Shown: one piece after another, positions 38,201 to 53,200 of the stretch | Layout of the letters: the number at the start of each line of letters is the position of its first letter | Numbering within the stretch: position 1 is the stretch's first letter | Assembly: GCA_034509925.1 (NCBI GenBank) | Contig: CM067527.1 | Span: 6,057,001-6,121,000, forward strand | Length of the DNA stretch: 64,000 nucleotides | Direction: 5' to 3' | Source of the DNA: Hirudinaria manillensis | Taxonomy: Eukaryota > Annelida > Clitellata > Hirudinida > Hirudinidae | Notes under the pieces: model-generated | Database searches by the model: none | What the model was told of the DNA's origin: nothing | Seen by the model: the letters and a program-made list of their open reading frames with translations, nothing else | Translations under genes and position numbers: made by a program

Positions 38201-41200
38201 AAGTTGATGACAAAGGACGTGAGTGCCTCAAATTGATGTTTTATAGAAGTGTTAAAATAATTAAATTAAGAATACGTCGAAATTTATATATATGAAACCG
38301 TCATTAATAAAGTTATTTATTTCTAAGGCTGGCACATGATCTACCAAAATAAAACTTGTGAGTATTGCATAGTTATTTTTAAGTTCTAGCTTATACATCG
38401 GATATCTATGAAATTAATTTTTCATTCGACTTTGTAATTAATCATTTCCGAATTTGGTGAAAAAAATTGCAGTTTGTATTATTATTATCATATAAATGAT
38501 GAAAATTAATGCATTTAAAATTTTTAACGAACCATTTGTGAATTTACAGATCACTTGATACCTCCAAAAAATCTCAAGAAGATTCAGTTCTACGTTTTGC
38601 CCGCTGCGGTAGCAGCTTTGGACGGTTACAGCGAAACTTGTTCTGAAACTTGCCTCCATTGTGACGATCCCGCAACTAAATTTGGATCGTGGTCTTTCAA
38701 ATTTCCAAATGTTCAGACAGTCTCAGAAGTTCACATACTAGCCTGTAAAGATGGTTTGTATTAAGAAGAATTTGGCTACTACAAATAAAACAAGACCGAT
38801 GCTTGTCTAGTAATTAGGAATTGCCTGTGTAAATTATGTACGAAAAATAAAATTTTAACAATTTAAGGAAGCGAATGCCTCGGAGATATCGTTGTCGGAG
38901 TCAGCGATAGCGAAGATCCAGATCACACTGCCCTTTCCGTATGCAGTAAAAGCCACAAATGCGTTATCAAACGAGGAGTTCCAAGATGGTTGAAATTGCG
39001 ATGCACCGCTCCTGTCACAGGAAAATACTTATTCATCGTTAGAAACAAGAAACCGTCGCGAGCAATCTCAATTTCCGAAGTCAGAGTTCTCGAAGTCAAC
39101 GGTGGTTTGGTCGACATGAAGCCAGGAGGTATCGCGTTTATTTTTTTGATTCAAGATAAAATAACGTTTTGATGTTTAATTAATCTTATTAAATCCAGAG
39201 ACCGAAGTACCGACTGAGCCAGGTAAGATTAATAAATTATTTCAATTTCACAAGAAAATGTACGAGACATATTCAAATTAAGAATACGTCGTAATTTATG
39301 TGCATGGAACCGTCATTAATAAAAGATATTTATTTCTAAGGCTGGCAGAGACCAGAGACCGAAGTACCGACTGAGCCAGGTAAGATTAATAAATTATTTC
39401 AATTTCACAAGAAAATGTAAGAGACATATTCAAATTAAGAATACGTCGAAATTTATATGTATGGAACCGTCATTAATAAAAGATTTATTTCTAAGGCTGG
39501 CAGAGACCAGACACCAAAGTACCGACTGAGCCAGGTAAGATTAATAATTTATTTCAGTTTCACAAGAAAATTTACTATACCTTTCATTTGATGACATTTT
39601 ATTAACGTTGTGATCGCCAAATTGATCATTATACAATGTAATTCGCCATTGCCGGAATATAACAATCTAAAATTTGATTTTGTTACTGATTATTTTTCTT
39701 TTTCATTCCTTAGTTTATGTTCATGAGGAGCCTCATAATGATCCAGAATTTGGTTATTTCTACATTTATCTTCTTTCAATTGCTGTTATTATTTCTTATT
39801 TATTATAACTTCTATTTTTTTAAATCATTTTAGCTAATGTTTGTTTACGTTAATTAATCCTAATGATGATATCACTTTCCAACAGACGCTGACTATGAAA
39901 AATATTGTTAGCATTTTAAATTATTACTTTTTCTTTTGCAAGTTAAATAGAATATTTTTACATGTTTATGTCAATTTATGCAAAGGTGATATTCTGATAA
40001 TATTTATAATAATAATGATAACATCAATAACAACAAAGCGAAATATGATTTTATTCTTATTTTCTCTAAAGTCCAAATTACAAATAAAATTACAATACAG
40101 ATAAGACTGATCTGTTCAGACCTAACCCAGCCACCGGACTTCGTCCCCGTAAGGATACAGATGTCTTTTAAAATTAAAAATCTTTATTACTTATTATTTG
40201 ACTGTGTCATTTATTTATTTTTTAATTTGTTTATTTTTAAAACAGCATGGCAAGTCAATGAAAATGGAGGTGATTAGCATCTATTGATTTTTAGTTTATG
40301 TTAAAGACAAGATTTGTTCTATTTGTGAAAAGATAAATTTATCGAAAACATTTGACTAAATATTCAAAAACATTGTTAAGAGTTTAAATGTCTTTGTTAT
40401 TTAAGAGCTTTTATTATTCACTTTTACTTTTAAGACTGGTACCTCGTCACGGAAGATAGAAAATGTGAGTATTGAAAGACCGCGGATAATGTGACTGGAA
40501 TAATTTAAAGCCTAAGAATTATTTTATTTTTAAAAGTTGAAAATTAACATAAGTCTTGGATAGATATGATACTTTACGATTCAAATTAAATTTTGTTAAA
40601 TTTTTTACAATTTCACCATTTCGATAGACTTACTAAAACGTCCGAAAAATACCAACAAAATTGGAAACTATCACATTCCAATTATGGAAGTTGCTTTGGA
40701 CGGTTACCCGAACACATGCACTAGAACGTGTATTGGATGCACTGAGGACATTGGGTCTGGGTTTGGCTGGTGGCACTACGAATTCCAAAGTGCCACAACT
40801 GTCTTTGAGGTTCAGATACTACCCTGCTCTGACGGTTAATACTTTTAATGATTTATTTATTAAAATTTAGTTAATCGGTACTCTAGATGGCATAGTTATA
40901 GCAATGTAACTGACGTGATAAAATTATTGAAATCGATAACAGAAAGGGTAACAAAATTAATAACTTTTAGTTACTTTACTTAACAATAATTTTTAAAAAA
41001 TCCAACATTTCTCCAACGCTTTAAAGGAATCGAATGTCTACGAGACGTTGTTGTCGGGGTCAGCGACCGGAAAACGTCTGACATTAACGATCTGAAATTC
41101 TGCAACGAAAATGAAAAATGCCAGCACGGAAAATGGACGCATTTCCGTTGCCATCATCCTGTCACTGGAAAGCATTTGATTATCATCAGGAAGAAGTCAC

Positions 41201-44200
41201 CTACTAATGGGATCAATGAGCTTTCTATTGCTGAAATCAAAGTTAAAAATCAACAGGACGTTTATGTGGACATGACACTGAAAACTCCAACAGGTATTAG
41301 TAGCTTTTAAATTAGTCAATCTTAAATATATTATGTAATGTTGTTTATATTATTTAACCATGTTTGTAATTCCCATGTTATTATGGTTGATGTTATTCTT
41401 TTTCTAATAACAATGATAGTAATAATAATGTTGGATCCCTGACATTAATTAATTAATTAAATAATTAATTAATTAATTAAATAAATAATTAATTAAGTTT
41501 AGTTAATATTCAGAATCTTTTATTTCGAAGTCGAATCTAGCGATTCGAGTCATTAGGCAGTTCCGATCAAGACAAGCAATCGACCAGATCTCCTAAACAT
41601 CTTTGCCACTAGTTTATTCCAATAAAGATATACTTACGTTAAATAATTCATCAGACCCCTAGGTTACAACATTGGTGTCAGGAGTGGGATTTAACGTCGT
41701 AAAGGGATATCGATTCACTAGAGGTAAAACAGCGAGTTTTAACGACAGAAATGGGACCTAAGATACTGGAAGATTTGCGCGTCCCCGATTTGAGACGAGA
41801 ACTAAGGAATCGAGGCCTGGATGCAACTGGCCTAAAAGCCGAACTACAAGGACGGCTCGAGGAATGGCTTTTGGAAAATAATCACGATCCGTCGGAGTAT
41901 GAATTTGGGGTTCAAAAAGATTGGGAAGCCATGATTTGCAGCATTGATACTTTGCGGTCAGATATGAAATGCGACAATAATGTTTTGCGGTCAGATATGA
42001 TTTGCGGCATAGATACTTTGCGATCAGATATGAAATGCGACATTAATGATTTGCGGTCGGATATGAAATCCGATATAGCCAACTTCCAGGTAGCCATGGA
42101 TGTTTTACGGGAGCAGGTAAAGACAGACGTAGCCAAATTCCAGACATCCATGGATGTTCTGCGGGAAGAGGTAAGAACTGATGCAGCCAAATTCCAGACA
42201 TCCATGGAAGAGGTAAAAACGGACGTAGCCAACCTCAGATCATCCAAGGAGATGGCCGACCTGAGAAAGGTTAAAGCAGAATTAGATGCACTAAAAGAAG
42301 AGCAGAGGAGGGAAATAGAGAAGTTTAAAAAATACAATGAATCGAAAACAGAGACATATGGAAGAGAGAAAACGACAAGACCACCATTATTCGACGGACA
42401 AGGGCCATGGGCAGTGTTCAGACATCAGTTTGAAACTGCCGCCGAACGTAACAAGTGGACCGAAGAGGAAAAAGCAACAGAGCTGATAATGGTACTGCGA
42501 GGAAGGGCAGCCGAGCTTTTGCAAACAATGCTCCACTGTAAAGCCTATTCAGAAATAGCAGAAGCAATGGAAAGAAGATTTGGGAATGGCCACATGCTGG
42601 AAGTACATAAAAACGAATTGAAAAATCGTACGCAAAAACAGGGCGAAACACTCCAAGAATTAGAGGCTGATGTCAGAAGGCTCGCATACCTAGCCCATCC
42701 AGGACAGTCAACAGATTTCATCGAAAACATTGTAACTGACGCCTTCATTGATGGGATAAGGGATGTGGAAACAAAAATGGCATTAAAAATACATGGAAAG
42801 AAGGCCAGCCACGAAGCATTGGCGTTTGCAATCTCAATGGAGGCGGCAAGAGCTTCAATCCAAAACAGCTTGAATGTAAGGAAAATTGAAGCACAGGAAG
42901 ACAAAGACAAGGAGAAAGACAATGATAAAAACAGTGAGATAATTAGAAGAATGGCCGAACAAATCAACAACCTCAGCAAACCTCAAGGAAAACCAAGGTT
43001 CCAAGAAGTAGATAGAAGACCAAGGTGCTTCAGATGTAACAAGCCTGGCCATTTAGCCCGAGATTGCAGAACGACATTCCCCCCAAAACAACAGTACTGG
43101 GGAAGATCGTACAATCAGGAAAACTAGAAGCTGCCGGTTTTGGGGGGCGAAGATCGGTTCAGCAAACTCGAAATGCCCCACTCATCTTTCACGTTACAGC
43201 ACTAGGGAAAGAATCATCTCTGGGAGTTAAAGGGAAAATAGGAGGGAATGAATACAATATGGTGATCGACACAGGGGCATCTGCATCCATTATCCAACCA
43301 AAGTTAGCAGAAAGCAGTAAAATAACCATAGCCGAAAATTACAAGCTAAAAACAGCCACAGGGGAATTAGTGCCAGTCCAGGGAACCACAGCTATTACAG
43401 TAGATTTAGGAGGCAGGTCATTCAAACAAGAATTCATGATAGCCAATATCACAGATGAATGTATACTGGGATTGGATTTCATGCGACGTTACGGAATTTC
43501 CATTGACATGAAAGGCGGCATCCTTCAACAAGGAACGATGGAGATTCCTCTACACTACGGAGGTACAGAAGTCAAAGACACGTTTGTAAAAGTATTACAA
43601 AACGAGACCATTCCGGCACAGTCGGAAAGCTTAATTTGGGGCGGGCTAGAAGGCGACTATACAAAATTTGGTATAGGAGCAGTCGAAGATCAATCGGGCA
43701 TTGGCCAAGGACTACTAATAGGACGAGCACTAGTCAGGCTAAACACCGGCAGAGTTCCACTGAGGGTAATGAATCTATCTGACCAGAAACAACAGATCAA
43801 AGCAGGAACACCTATCGCACTTTGCAGGAACCTAGAACGCATATTAACATTAGATGGAAGTGGAAATAAGCATATCAAAAGGGATACCATATCTAAACCA
43901 TTGATGGACAATCTCCTGAAAGATTTAAACAAAACCCTACAAAAAGAAGATTATCAACAAGCGGAAAAACTGCTTAGCGAATTTCAGGATATAATGGCTG
44001 AACAAGACAGCCCTTTGGGTAGAACTAACCTCGTGCAACATCAAATAAATACGGCCGGTGCTAAACCCATTCGACAAAACCCCCGTCCACTTCCTTTAGC
44101 TACAAGAGCAAACGCCAAGGAAATGATAAAAGAAATGCAAGACCAAGGGGTTATTGAACCGTCAAATAGCCCCTGGAGCTCACCAGTGGTACTCGTTAAG

Positions 44201-47200
44201 AAGAAAGATGGATCACTTCGTTTTTGTGTCGACTATAGAAAGCTGAACGAAATGACACTTAAGGACAGCTACCCCTTACCTAGAATCGATGATACTTTAG
44301 ACACTCTCTCGGGATCAAAAATTTTTTCCACGTTAGATCTCAAAAGTGGTTACTGGCAAGTGGAGTTACATCCTGACGATAGAGAAAAAACGGCCTTCTC
44401 GACAGGTGAAGGATTATGGCAATTCACTGTCATGCCGTTCGGGCTATGCAATGCCCCCGCGACGTTTGAAAGATTAATGGAACACATACTAAGGGGACTC
44501 AATTGGAAAGTATGCCTAGTATATTTGGATGACATAATTGTTGTCGGAAAAACATTTGGAGAACATTTAGACAACCTCCGAGAAGTATTTAGTAGGATTA
44601 GAGAGGCAGGCATGAAACTGAGTCCAAAGAAATGCTCACTCTTTAAAAAAGAAGTCAAATACCTTGGCCATATCGTGTCTTCTGAAGGTGTTAGTACAGA
44701 TCCAGATAAAGTCGAGGTAGTAAAAAATTGGCCTGTACCCAAAAATATCCAAGAACTTCAAAGCTTCTTAGGACTTTGTACCTATTACAGACGATTTATT
44801 GCCAACTTTTCAAACATCGCAAAAAGCCTTAATGAGCTTACTGTAAAAGGCAAGCCATTTATCTGGAACGACAGCTGTGAGAAAGCATTTGATAATCTGA
44901 AAGCAGCTATGATAACGGCACCGATCCTGGCATATCCTATTCCCGGATTACCTTTTATCCTCGATACAGATGCCAGTAACTGTGGAATCGGGTCAGTTCT
45001 TTCCCAGCAGGTTGGAAACGAAGAAAAAGTTCTAGCATTTTATAGCCGTTCACTGTCCAAAGCGGAAAGAAACTATTGCGTAACCAGGAGAGAATTATTA
45101 GCAGCAGTAGAATCCATGAAACATTTCCATAAATATCTTTTGGGCCAGCCGTTTTTGCTAAGAACGGATCACGCCTCTCTGAGGTGGCTGTTAAACTTTA
45201 AAAACCCAGAAGGTCAGATGGCGAGGTGGATTGAAAAACTACAGGGTTTTCAGTTCAATATTGAACACAGGAGAGGTCAAATACACAACAACGCTGATGC
45301 GCTATCACGACGTCCTTGTCAACTTAACTGCAGACACTGCAACAACGCAGAGAAAAAACAGGAGACCGAAGAATGTCGACAAATTCGTATCACGGCTCCC
45401 GAACCCTGGACAGAAAGCGGGTTACGAGATCTACAATTAAGAGACGAAGCACTTGCACCCATACTACAGTGGATGGAGGCCGGGGTGAAACCAGGTTGGC
45501 AACAGATAGCGGAGCACGGAGAAGTTACTAAGTCCTATTGGGCACAGTGGGATTCCTTGAGAATTAGTAATGGACTCCTACATAGGAAGTGGGAAACAGA
45601 GGATGGCACCGACTATCACCTTCAAATAGTACTTCCGAGATCTTGTGTCTCTGAGGTGTTACAAGAATTCCATAACGGAACCTCAGGTGGACACCTGGGA
45701 GTGAATAAAACCATCAGGAAGGTGAGGGAGAGGTTTTACTGGTTGCACTACAAACAAGACGTTGAGGAGTGGTGTAGAAATTGCACTAATTGCGCAACCA
45801 GTAAAGGACCTCAAAAGAAGACTAAAGGTCTAATGCAACCCTATAATGTGGGAGTACCTTTTGAAAGAATAGCTTTGGATATTGCAGGACCATTCCCTGC
45901 ATCAAAGAAAGGAAATCGGTACATATTAGTGATCAGCGATTACTTCACCAAATGGACCGAAGCGTTTGCACTGCCAAATCAGGAGGCGGAAAATGTAGCT
46001 GATGTTCTCGTAAATAATTGGATTAGTCGATTCGGGGTGCCATTAGAGTTACATTCGGACCAAGGAAGGAATTTCGAGTCGAAAATATTTCAAGAGCTAT
46101 GCGAAAACCTTGGAATCCATAAGACAAGAACCACTGCATTGCATCCGCAATCGGACGGTATGGTCGAGAGATTTAACAGGACCATGGAACAGTATTTGTC
46201 AAAAATGGTAAGTGAACAGCAAGATGACTGGGACAGATACCTACCACTTTTCCTTATGGCCTACCGGACAGCCGTGCATAAAACGACAGGAATCAGTCCA
46301 TCGAAAATGACATTCGGGAGGGAGATTCGTCTTCCTGCCGATATGATGTTCGGAAGAGCAGAGGAACCTAAGTCGGCATGTGACTACGTTTCAAGCCTAA
46401 GAAATACATTGGCCGATACACACCAGGTTGCCCGGAAAAATATTAGTGTTAATAGCGATCAAGCCAAAGCGAGATACGATAGGCAAGCCAATGATATAAG
46501 CTTTAAAGAAAATGAACTAGTCTGGCTATACAACCCCCAACGAAAAAAAGGGAAGTCGCCAAAGTTACAAAAAGATTGGGAAGGACCATACCGAATCATA
46601 AAGAAAATAAACGACGTAGTATACCGCATACAGAAATCAGCAAGGACTAGAATGAAAGTGGTCCACAGCAATCGATTAGCAAAATATCACGGCGAGACAG
46701 AACAGCCTGTTCGGGACGAACAGATTTAAGGGGAGGGCAATGTTGGATCCCTGACATTAATTAATTAATTAAATAATTAATTAATTAATTAAATAAATAA
46801 TTAATTAAGTTTAGTTAATATTCAGAATCTTTTATTTCGAAGTCGAATCTAGCGATTCGAGTCATTAGGCAGTTCCGATCAAGACAAGCAATCGACCAGA
46901 TCTCCTAAACATCTTTGCCACTAGTTTATTCCAATAAAGATATACTTACGTTAAATAATTCATCAGACCCCTAGGTTACAACAATAATAATAATTTGTAT
47001 TTGAATGCTATTTGCATTTTCACAAGGACCCTCGGTTGCTAGTGACAGTGTCGGTGAGTTCAAAAATATAAACTAATGTTTTTATTTTCCTATAAATTAA
47101 ACAATTTGTCGAATATTTTGTGGCATGTGATTTAACCTTAACTAAAATTTTTATTTTTTAATTAATATTTATTCCAATGACACGTCATTTTATCATAATC

Positions 47201-50200
47201 AATAAGTGTTTTAAACCTTATACACGTTTGTATTTATTTTTGTCCAATGCAATTGTATTTTGTATTTACAAGCATTTCGTGATAGTACCAATAATTTACC
47301 TAGCAAATAAATTTTATTTATACCTACATTGAGTAGATTTCAAGTAAATATATATTTATTCAGATATTTCACATTTAATTGCTATTCATCCAATTTAAAT
47401 TAAGTTACACAAAATAAACAAAATTGATTAAGTATTTGGCCATTTTCGACTTTAATTCTAGATAAAATAACGATTTGATGTTTAATTAATCGTATTAAAT
47501 CCAGAGACCGAAGTACCCACTGAGCCAGGTAAGATTAATAAATCATTTCAATTTCACAAGAAAATGTACGAGACCACACATTTTAATAACAACACAATAA
47601 TAACAATAATTTAACCTTAACTAAAATTTTTATTTTTTAATTAATATTTATTCCAATGACACGTCATTTATCATAATCAATAAGTGTTTTAAACCTTATA
47701 CACGTTTGTATTTATTTTTGTCCAATGCAATTGTATTTTGTATTTACAATCATTTCATAATAGTACCAATAATTTACCTAGCAAATAAATTTCATTTATA
47801 CCTACATTGAGTAGATTTCAAGTAAATATATATTTATTCAGATATTTCACATTTAATTGCTATTCATCCAATTTAAATTAAGTTACACAAAATAAACAAA
47901 ATTGATTAAGTATTTGGCCATTTTCGACTTTAATTCTAGATAAAATAACGATTTGATGTTTAATTAATCGTATTAAATCCAGAGACCGAAGTACCCACTG
48001 AGCCAGGTAAGATTAATAAATCATTTCAATTTCACAAGAAAATGTACGAGACCACACATTTTAATAACAACACGATCGCCAATTTTGAACATTACACAAT
48101 ATAATTCATTATTATAACCAGTGCCAGAATATCCAGAGCACAGGCCCTTTGCATCCGAACCAAGGCCGCGTGAGTTGCAAAAATCATTAATAATTATTAT
48201 TATACTTGTTAACTTTAAGTAACTTAATGACATCGTTTTAAAAAAGCATGGAAAGTTGATGACAAAGGACGTGAGTGCCTCCTATTGATGTTTTATAGAA
48301 GTGTTAAAATAATTAAATTAATAATACGTCGAAATTTATATGTATGAAACCGTCATTAATAAAGTTATTTATTTCTAAGGCTGGCACATGATCTACCAAA
48401 ATAAAACTTGTGAGTATTGCATAGTTATTTTGAAGTTCTAGCTTATACATCGGATATCTATGAAATTAATTTTTCATTCGACTTTGTAATTAATCATTTC
48501 CGAATTTGGTGAAAAAAATTGCGGTTTGTATTATTATTATCATGTAAATGATGAAAATTAATGCATTTAACATTTTTAACGAACCATTTGTGAATTTACA
48601 GATCACTTGATACCTCCGAAAAATCTCAAGAAGATTCAGTTCTACGTCTTGCCCGCTGCGGTAGCAGCTTTGGACGGTTACAGCGAAACTTGTTCTGAAA
48701 CTTGCCTCCATTGTGACGATCCCGCAACTAAATTTGGATCGTGGTCGTTCAAATTTCCAAATGTTCAGACAGTCTCAGAAGTTCACATACTAGCCTGTAA
48801 AGATGGTTTGTATTAAGAAGAATTTGGCTACTACAAATAAAACAAGACCGATGCTTGTCTAGTAATTAGGAATTGCCTGTGTAAATTATGTACGAAAAAT
48901 AAAATTTTAACAATTTAAGGAAGCGAATGCCTCGGAGATATCGTTGTCGGAGTCAGCGATAGCGAAGATCCAGATCACACTGCCCTTTCCGTATGCAGTA
49001 AAAGCCACAAATGCGTTATCAAACGAGGAGTTCCAAGATGGTTGAAATTGCGATGCACCGCTCCTGTCACAGGAAAATACTTATTCATCGTTAGAAACAA
49101 GAAACCGTCGCGAGCAATCTCAATTTCCGAAGTCAGAGTTCTCGAAGTCAACGGTGGTTTGGTCGACATGAAGCCAGGAGGTATCGCGTTTATTTTTTGA
49201 TTCAAGATAAAATAACGTTTTGATGTTTAATTAATCTTATTAAATCCAGAGACCGAAGTACCGACTGAGCCAGGTAAGATTAATAAATTATTTCAATTTC
49301 ACAAGAAAATGTACGAGACATATTCAAATTAAGAATACGTCGTAATTTATGTGCATGGAACCGTCATTAATAAAAGATATTTATTTCTAAGGCTGGCAGA
49401 GACCAGAGACAGAAGTACCGACTGAGCCAGGTAAGATTAATAATTTATTTCAGTTTCACAAGAAAATGTAAGAGACATATTCAAATTAAGAATACGTCGA
49501 AATTTATATGTATGGAACCGTCATTAATAAAAGATTTATTTCTAAGGCTGGCAGAGACCAGACACCAAAGTACCGACTGAGCCAGGTAAGATTAATAATT
49601 TATTTCAGTTTCACAAGAAAATTTACTATACCTTTCATTTGATGACATTTTATTAACGTTGTGATCGCCAAATTGATCATTATACAATGTAATTCGCAAT
49701 AACCATTGCCAGAATTATAACAATCTAAAATTTGATTTGTTACTGATTATTTTTCTTTTTCATTCCTTAGTTTATGTTCATGAGGAGCCTCATAATGATC
49801 CAGAATTTGGTTATTTCTACATTTATCTTCTTTCAATTGCTGTTATTATTTCTTATTTATTATAACTTCTATTTTTTAAATCATTTTAGCTAATGTTTGT
49901 TTACGTTAATTAATCCTAATGATGATATCACTTTCCAACAGACGCTGACTATGAAAAATATTGTTAGCATTTTAAATTATTACTTTTTCTTTTGCAAGTT
50001 AAATAGAATATTTTTACATGTTTATGTCAATTTATGCAAAGGTGATATTCTGATAATATTTATAATAATGATAACATCAATAACAACAAAGCGAAATATG
50101 ATTTTATTCTTATTTTCTCTAAAGTCCAAATTACAAATAAAATTACAATACAGATAAGACTGATCTGTTCAGACCTAACCCAGCCACCGGACTTCGTCCC

Positions 50201-53200
50201 CGTAAGGATACAGATGTCTTTTAAAATTAAAAATCTTTATTACTTATTATTTGACTGTGTCATTTATTTATTTTTTAATTTGTTTATTTTTAAAACAGCA
50301 TGGCAAGTCAATGAAAATGGAGGTGATTAGCATCTATTGATTTTTAGTTTATGTTAAAGACAAGATTTGTTCTATTTGTGAAAAGATAAATTTATCGAAA
50401 ACATTTGACTAAATATTCAAAAACATTGTTAAGAGTTTAAATGTCTTTGTTATTTAAGAGCTTTTATTATTCACTTTTACTTTTAAGACTGGTACCTCGT
50501 CACGGAAGATAGAAAATGTGAGTATTGAAAGACCGCGGATAATGTGACTGGAATAATTTAAAGCCTAAGAATTATTTTATTTTTAAAAGTTGAAAATTAA
50601 CATAAGTCTTGGATAGATATGATACTTTACGATTCAAATTAAATTTTGTTAAATTTTTTACAATTTCACCATTTCGATAGACTTACTAAAACGTCCGAAA
50701 AATACCAACAAAATTGGAAACTATCACATTCCAATTATGGAAGTTGCTTTGGACGGTTACCCGAACACATGCACTAGAACGTGTATTGGATGCACTGAGG
50801 ACATTGGGTCTGGGTTTGGCTGGTGGCACTACGAATTCCAAAGTGCCACAACTGTCTTTGAGGTTCAGATACTACCCTGCTCTGACGGTTAATACTTTTA
50901 ATGATTTATTTATTAAAATTTAGTTAATCGGTACTCTAGATGGCATAGTTATAGCAATGTAACTGACGTGATAAAATTATTGAAATCGATAACAGAAAGG
51001 GTAACAAAATTAATAACTTTTAGTTACTTTACTTAACAATAATTTTTAAAAAATCCAACATTTCTCCAACGCTTTAAAGGAATCGAATGTCTACGAGACG
51101 TTGTTGTCGGGGTCAGCGACCGGAAAACGTCTGACATTAACGATCTGAAATTCTGCAACGAAAATGAAAAATGCCAGCACGGAAAATGGACGCATTTCCG
51201 TTGCCATCATCCTGTCACTGGAAAGCATTTGATTATCATCAGGAAGAAGTCACCTACTAATGGGATCAATGAGCTTTCTATTGCTGAAATCAAAGTTAAA
51301 AATCAACAGGACGTTTATGTGGACATGACACTGAAAACTCCAACAGGTATTAGTAGCTTTTAAATTAGTCAATCTTAAATATATTATGTAATGTTGTTTA
51401 TATTATTTAACCATGTTTGTAATTCCCATGTTATTATGGTTGTTGTTATTCTTTTTCTAATAACAATGATAGTAATAATAATAATAATAATTTGTATTTG
51501 AATGCTATTTGCATTTTCACAAGGACCCTCGGTTGCTAGTGGCAGTGTCGGTGAGTTCAAAAATATAAACTAATGTTTTTATTTTCCTATAAATTAAACA
51601 ATTTGTCGAATATTTTGTGGCATGTGATTTAACCTTAACTAAAATTTTTATTTTTTAATTAATATTTATTCCAATGACACGTCATTTTATCATAATCAAT
51701 AAGTGTTTTAAACCTTATACACGTTTGTATTTATTTTTGTCCAATGTATGTATTTCGTATTTACAATCATTTCATGATTAATACTGTTGGATCCCTGGAT
51801 CCAGATAATGAAGAATAATTAAAATTATATTGCTGATTAATTAATTTAGTAATTAATTAAATTGATTGGCAATATGATATGATAATTAATTAATGGCTAA
51901 TATTCAGAGTCTTTGGTTGTGAATCTCTTCAAATAGAGTTATCTCGAAAAGCACAGCGAGAGTAAGAGAAACAGCAGATTCCAAGATTTAGACAATTGAT
52001 CATTGTACATCTTCTAAGCCATCTGAACACTTTCAATAAACCTGACCTTCTATAATTAGTTTGAGGACCCCGGGTTATTACATTGGTGTCAGGATTGGGA
52101 TTTAAAGTTAAAGGGTATCCAAGAGTAACTAAGGTAGAGGCTTGTTTAGTTGAAAAGTGAAGGATGACGAAGTACTTGGATGAATTGTACGTGCCTCGAT
52201 TGAGACAAGAATTGTGATATCGTGGCCTGGATTGGAAAGGCACGAAAGCTGAGATACGGGAGCGACTTGGGGCATGGCTGACAGAGATTGGCCATGACCC
52301 GGATGAATACGAATTCGAATCTGAATTTACTGAGTTTCTGAGAAAGTGCACAGAGGAGTGCAGAAGGAGTATTAGGGGCAATTTGGAAGACACTGCGGTT
52401 CTATGTCAGGATGTCTCGTTGGTTTCGGGTGACAAGTCTACCGAGAAAAGTTCTGATGGTTCTTTTAAGGAGAGGAGAGTGGTGCTTCCATGTTGCGAGG
52501 AACTAGGAGAGGATCTCTGCAAAAATGGTCCCAACGAAGAACAAATCATATCCGTTGTTCCAGGTACAGTTTCTGGCAGCATTGGGATGGAGTCTTTAGA
52601 AGACACATCTGAACACAGTGCGTGCGTGTCTCCAGAAAGAATACATCGTAATTTATATGCATGGAACCGTCATTAATAAAATATTTATTTCTAAGGCTGG
52701 CAGAGACCAGAGACCGAAGTACCGACTGAGCCAGGTAATATTAATAAATTATTTCAATTTCACAAGACAATGTACGAGACCACACATTTTAATAAAAACA
52801 CGATCGCCAATTTGAACATTACACAATATAATTCATTATTATAACCATTGCCAGAATATCTAGAGAACAGGCTCTTTGCATCCGAACCAAGGCCGCGTGA
52901 GTTTCAAAAATTATTAATAATTATTATTATACTTTTTAACTTTAAGTACTTTAATGACATCGTTTTGAAACAGCATGGAAAGTTGATGACAAAGGACGTG
53001 CCTCCAATTGATGTTTAATTGAAGTTTTAAAATATTTAAATTAAGAATACGTCGAAATTTATATGTATGAAACCGCCATTAAAAAAAGATAATTATTTCT
53101 AAGGCTGGCAGAGACCAGAGACAGAAGTACCGACTGAGCCAGGTAATATTAATAAATTATTTCAATTTCACAAGACAATGTACGAGACCACACATTTTAA

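Larger units (their letters stand above)
41429..46983 (+). mobile_element. Intact Gypsy-type LTR retrotransposon
   Basis: A 5,555-bp element with 243-bp LTRs (TGTTGG...CAACA) that look identical by eye, a primer-binding site, gag, pol by -1 frameshift, a polypurine tract and no env-like frame. It is inserted in a (TAA)n tract in the giant gene's intron after domain 6, in the same orientation. Sister introns at 37.4 and 51.5 kb show the empty site. The TAA tract hides the exact target duplication. Identical LTRs and open frames mean a very recent, possibly still active insertion. Confidence 0.95.
34532..51550 (+). repeat. About 4.02-kb tandem unit (type I + type II domains), three copies
   Basis: Type I then type II domain with its linkers repeats at 34532, 38550 and 48602. 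Starts are 4,018 nt apart for the first two. The third is displaced by the 5.55-kb Gypsy insertion and a 478-nt local duplication. Introns as well as exons align closely, so the copies are recent. Confidence 0.85.

Noticed and set aside
41429..46983. An env gene making the Gypsy element a retrovirus-like agent
   Set aside because: Only 11 bases lie between the pol stop and the 3' LTR; there is no room for env.
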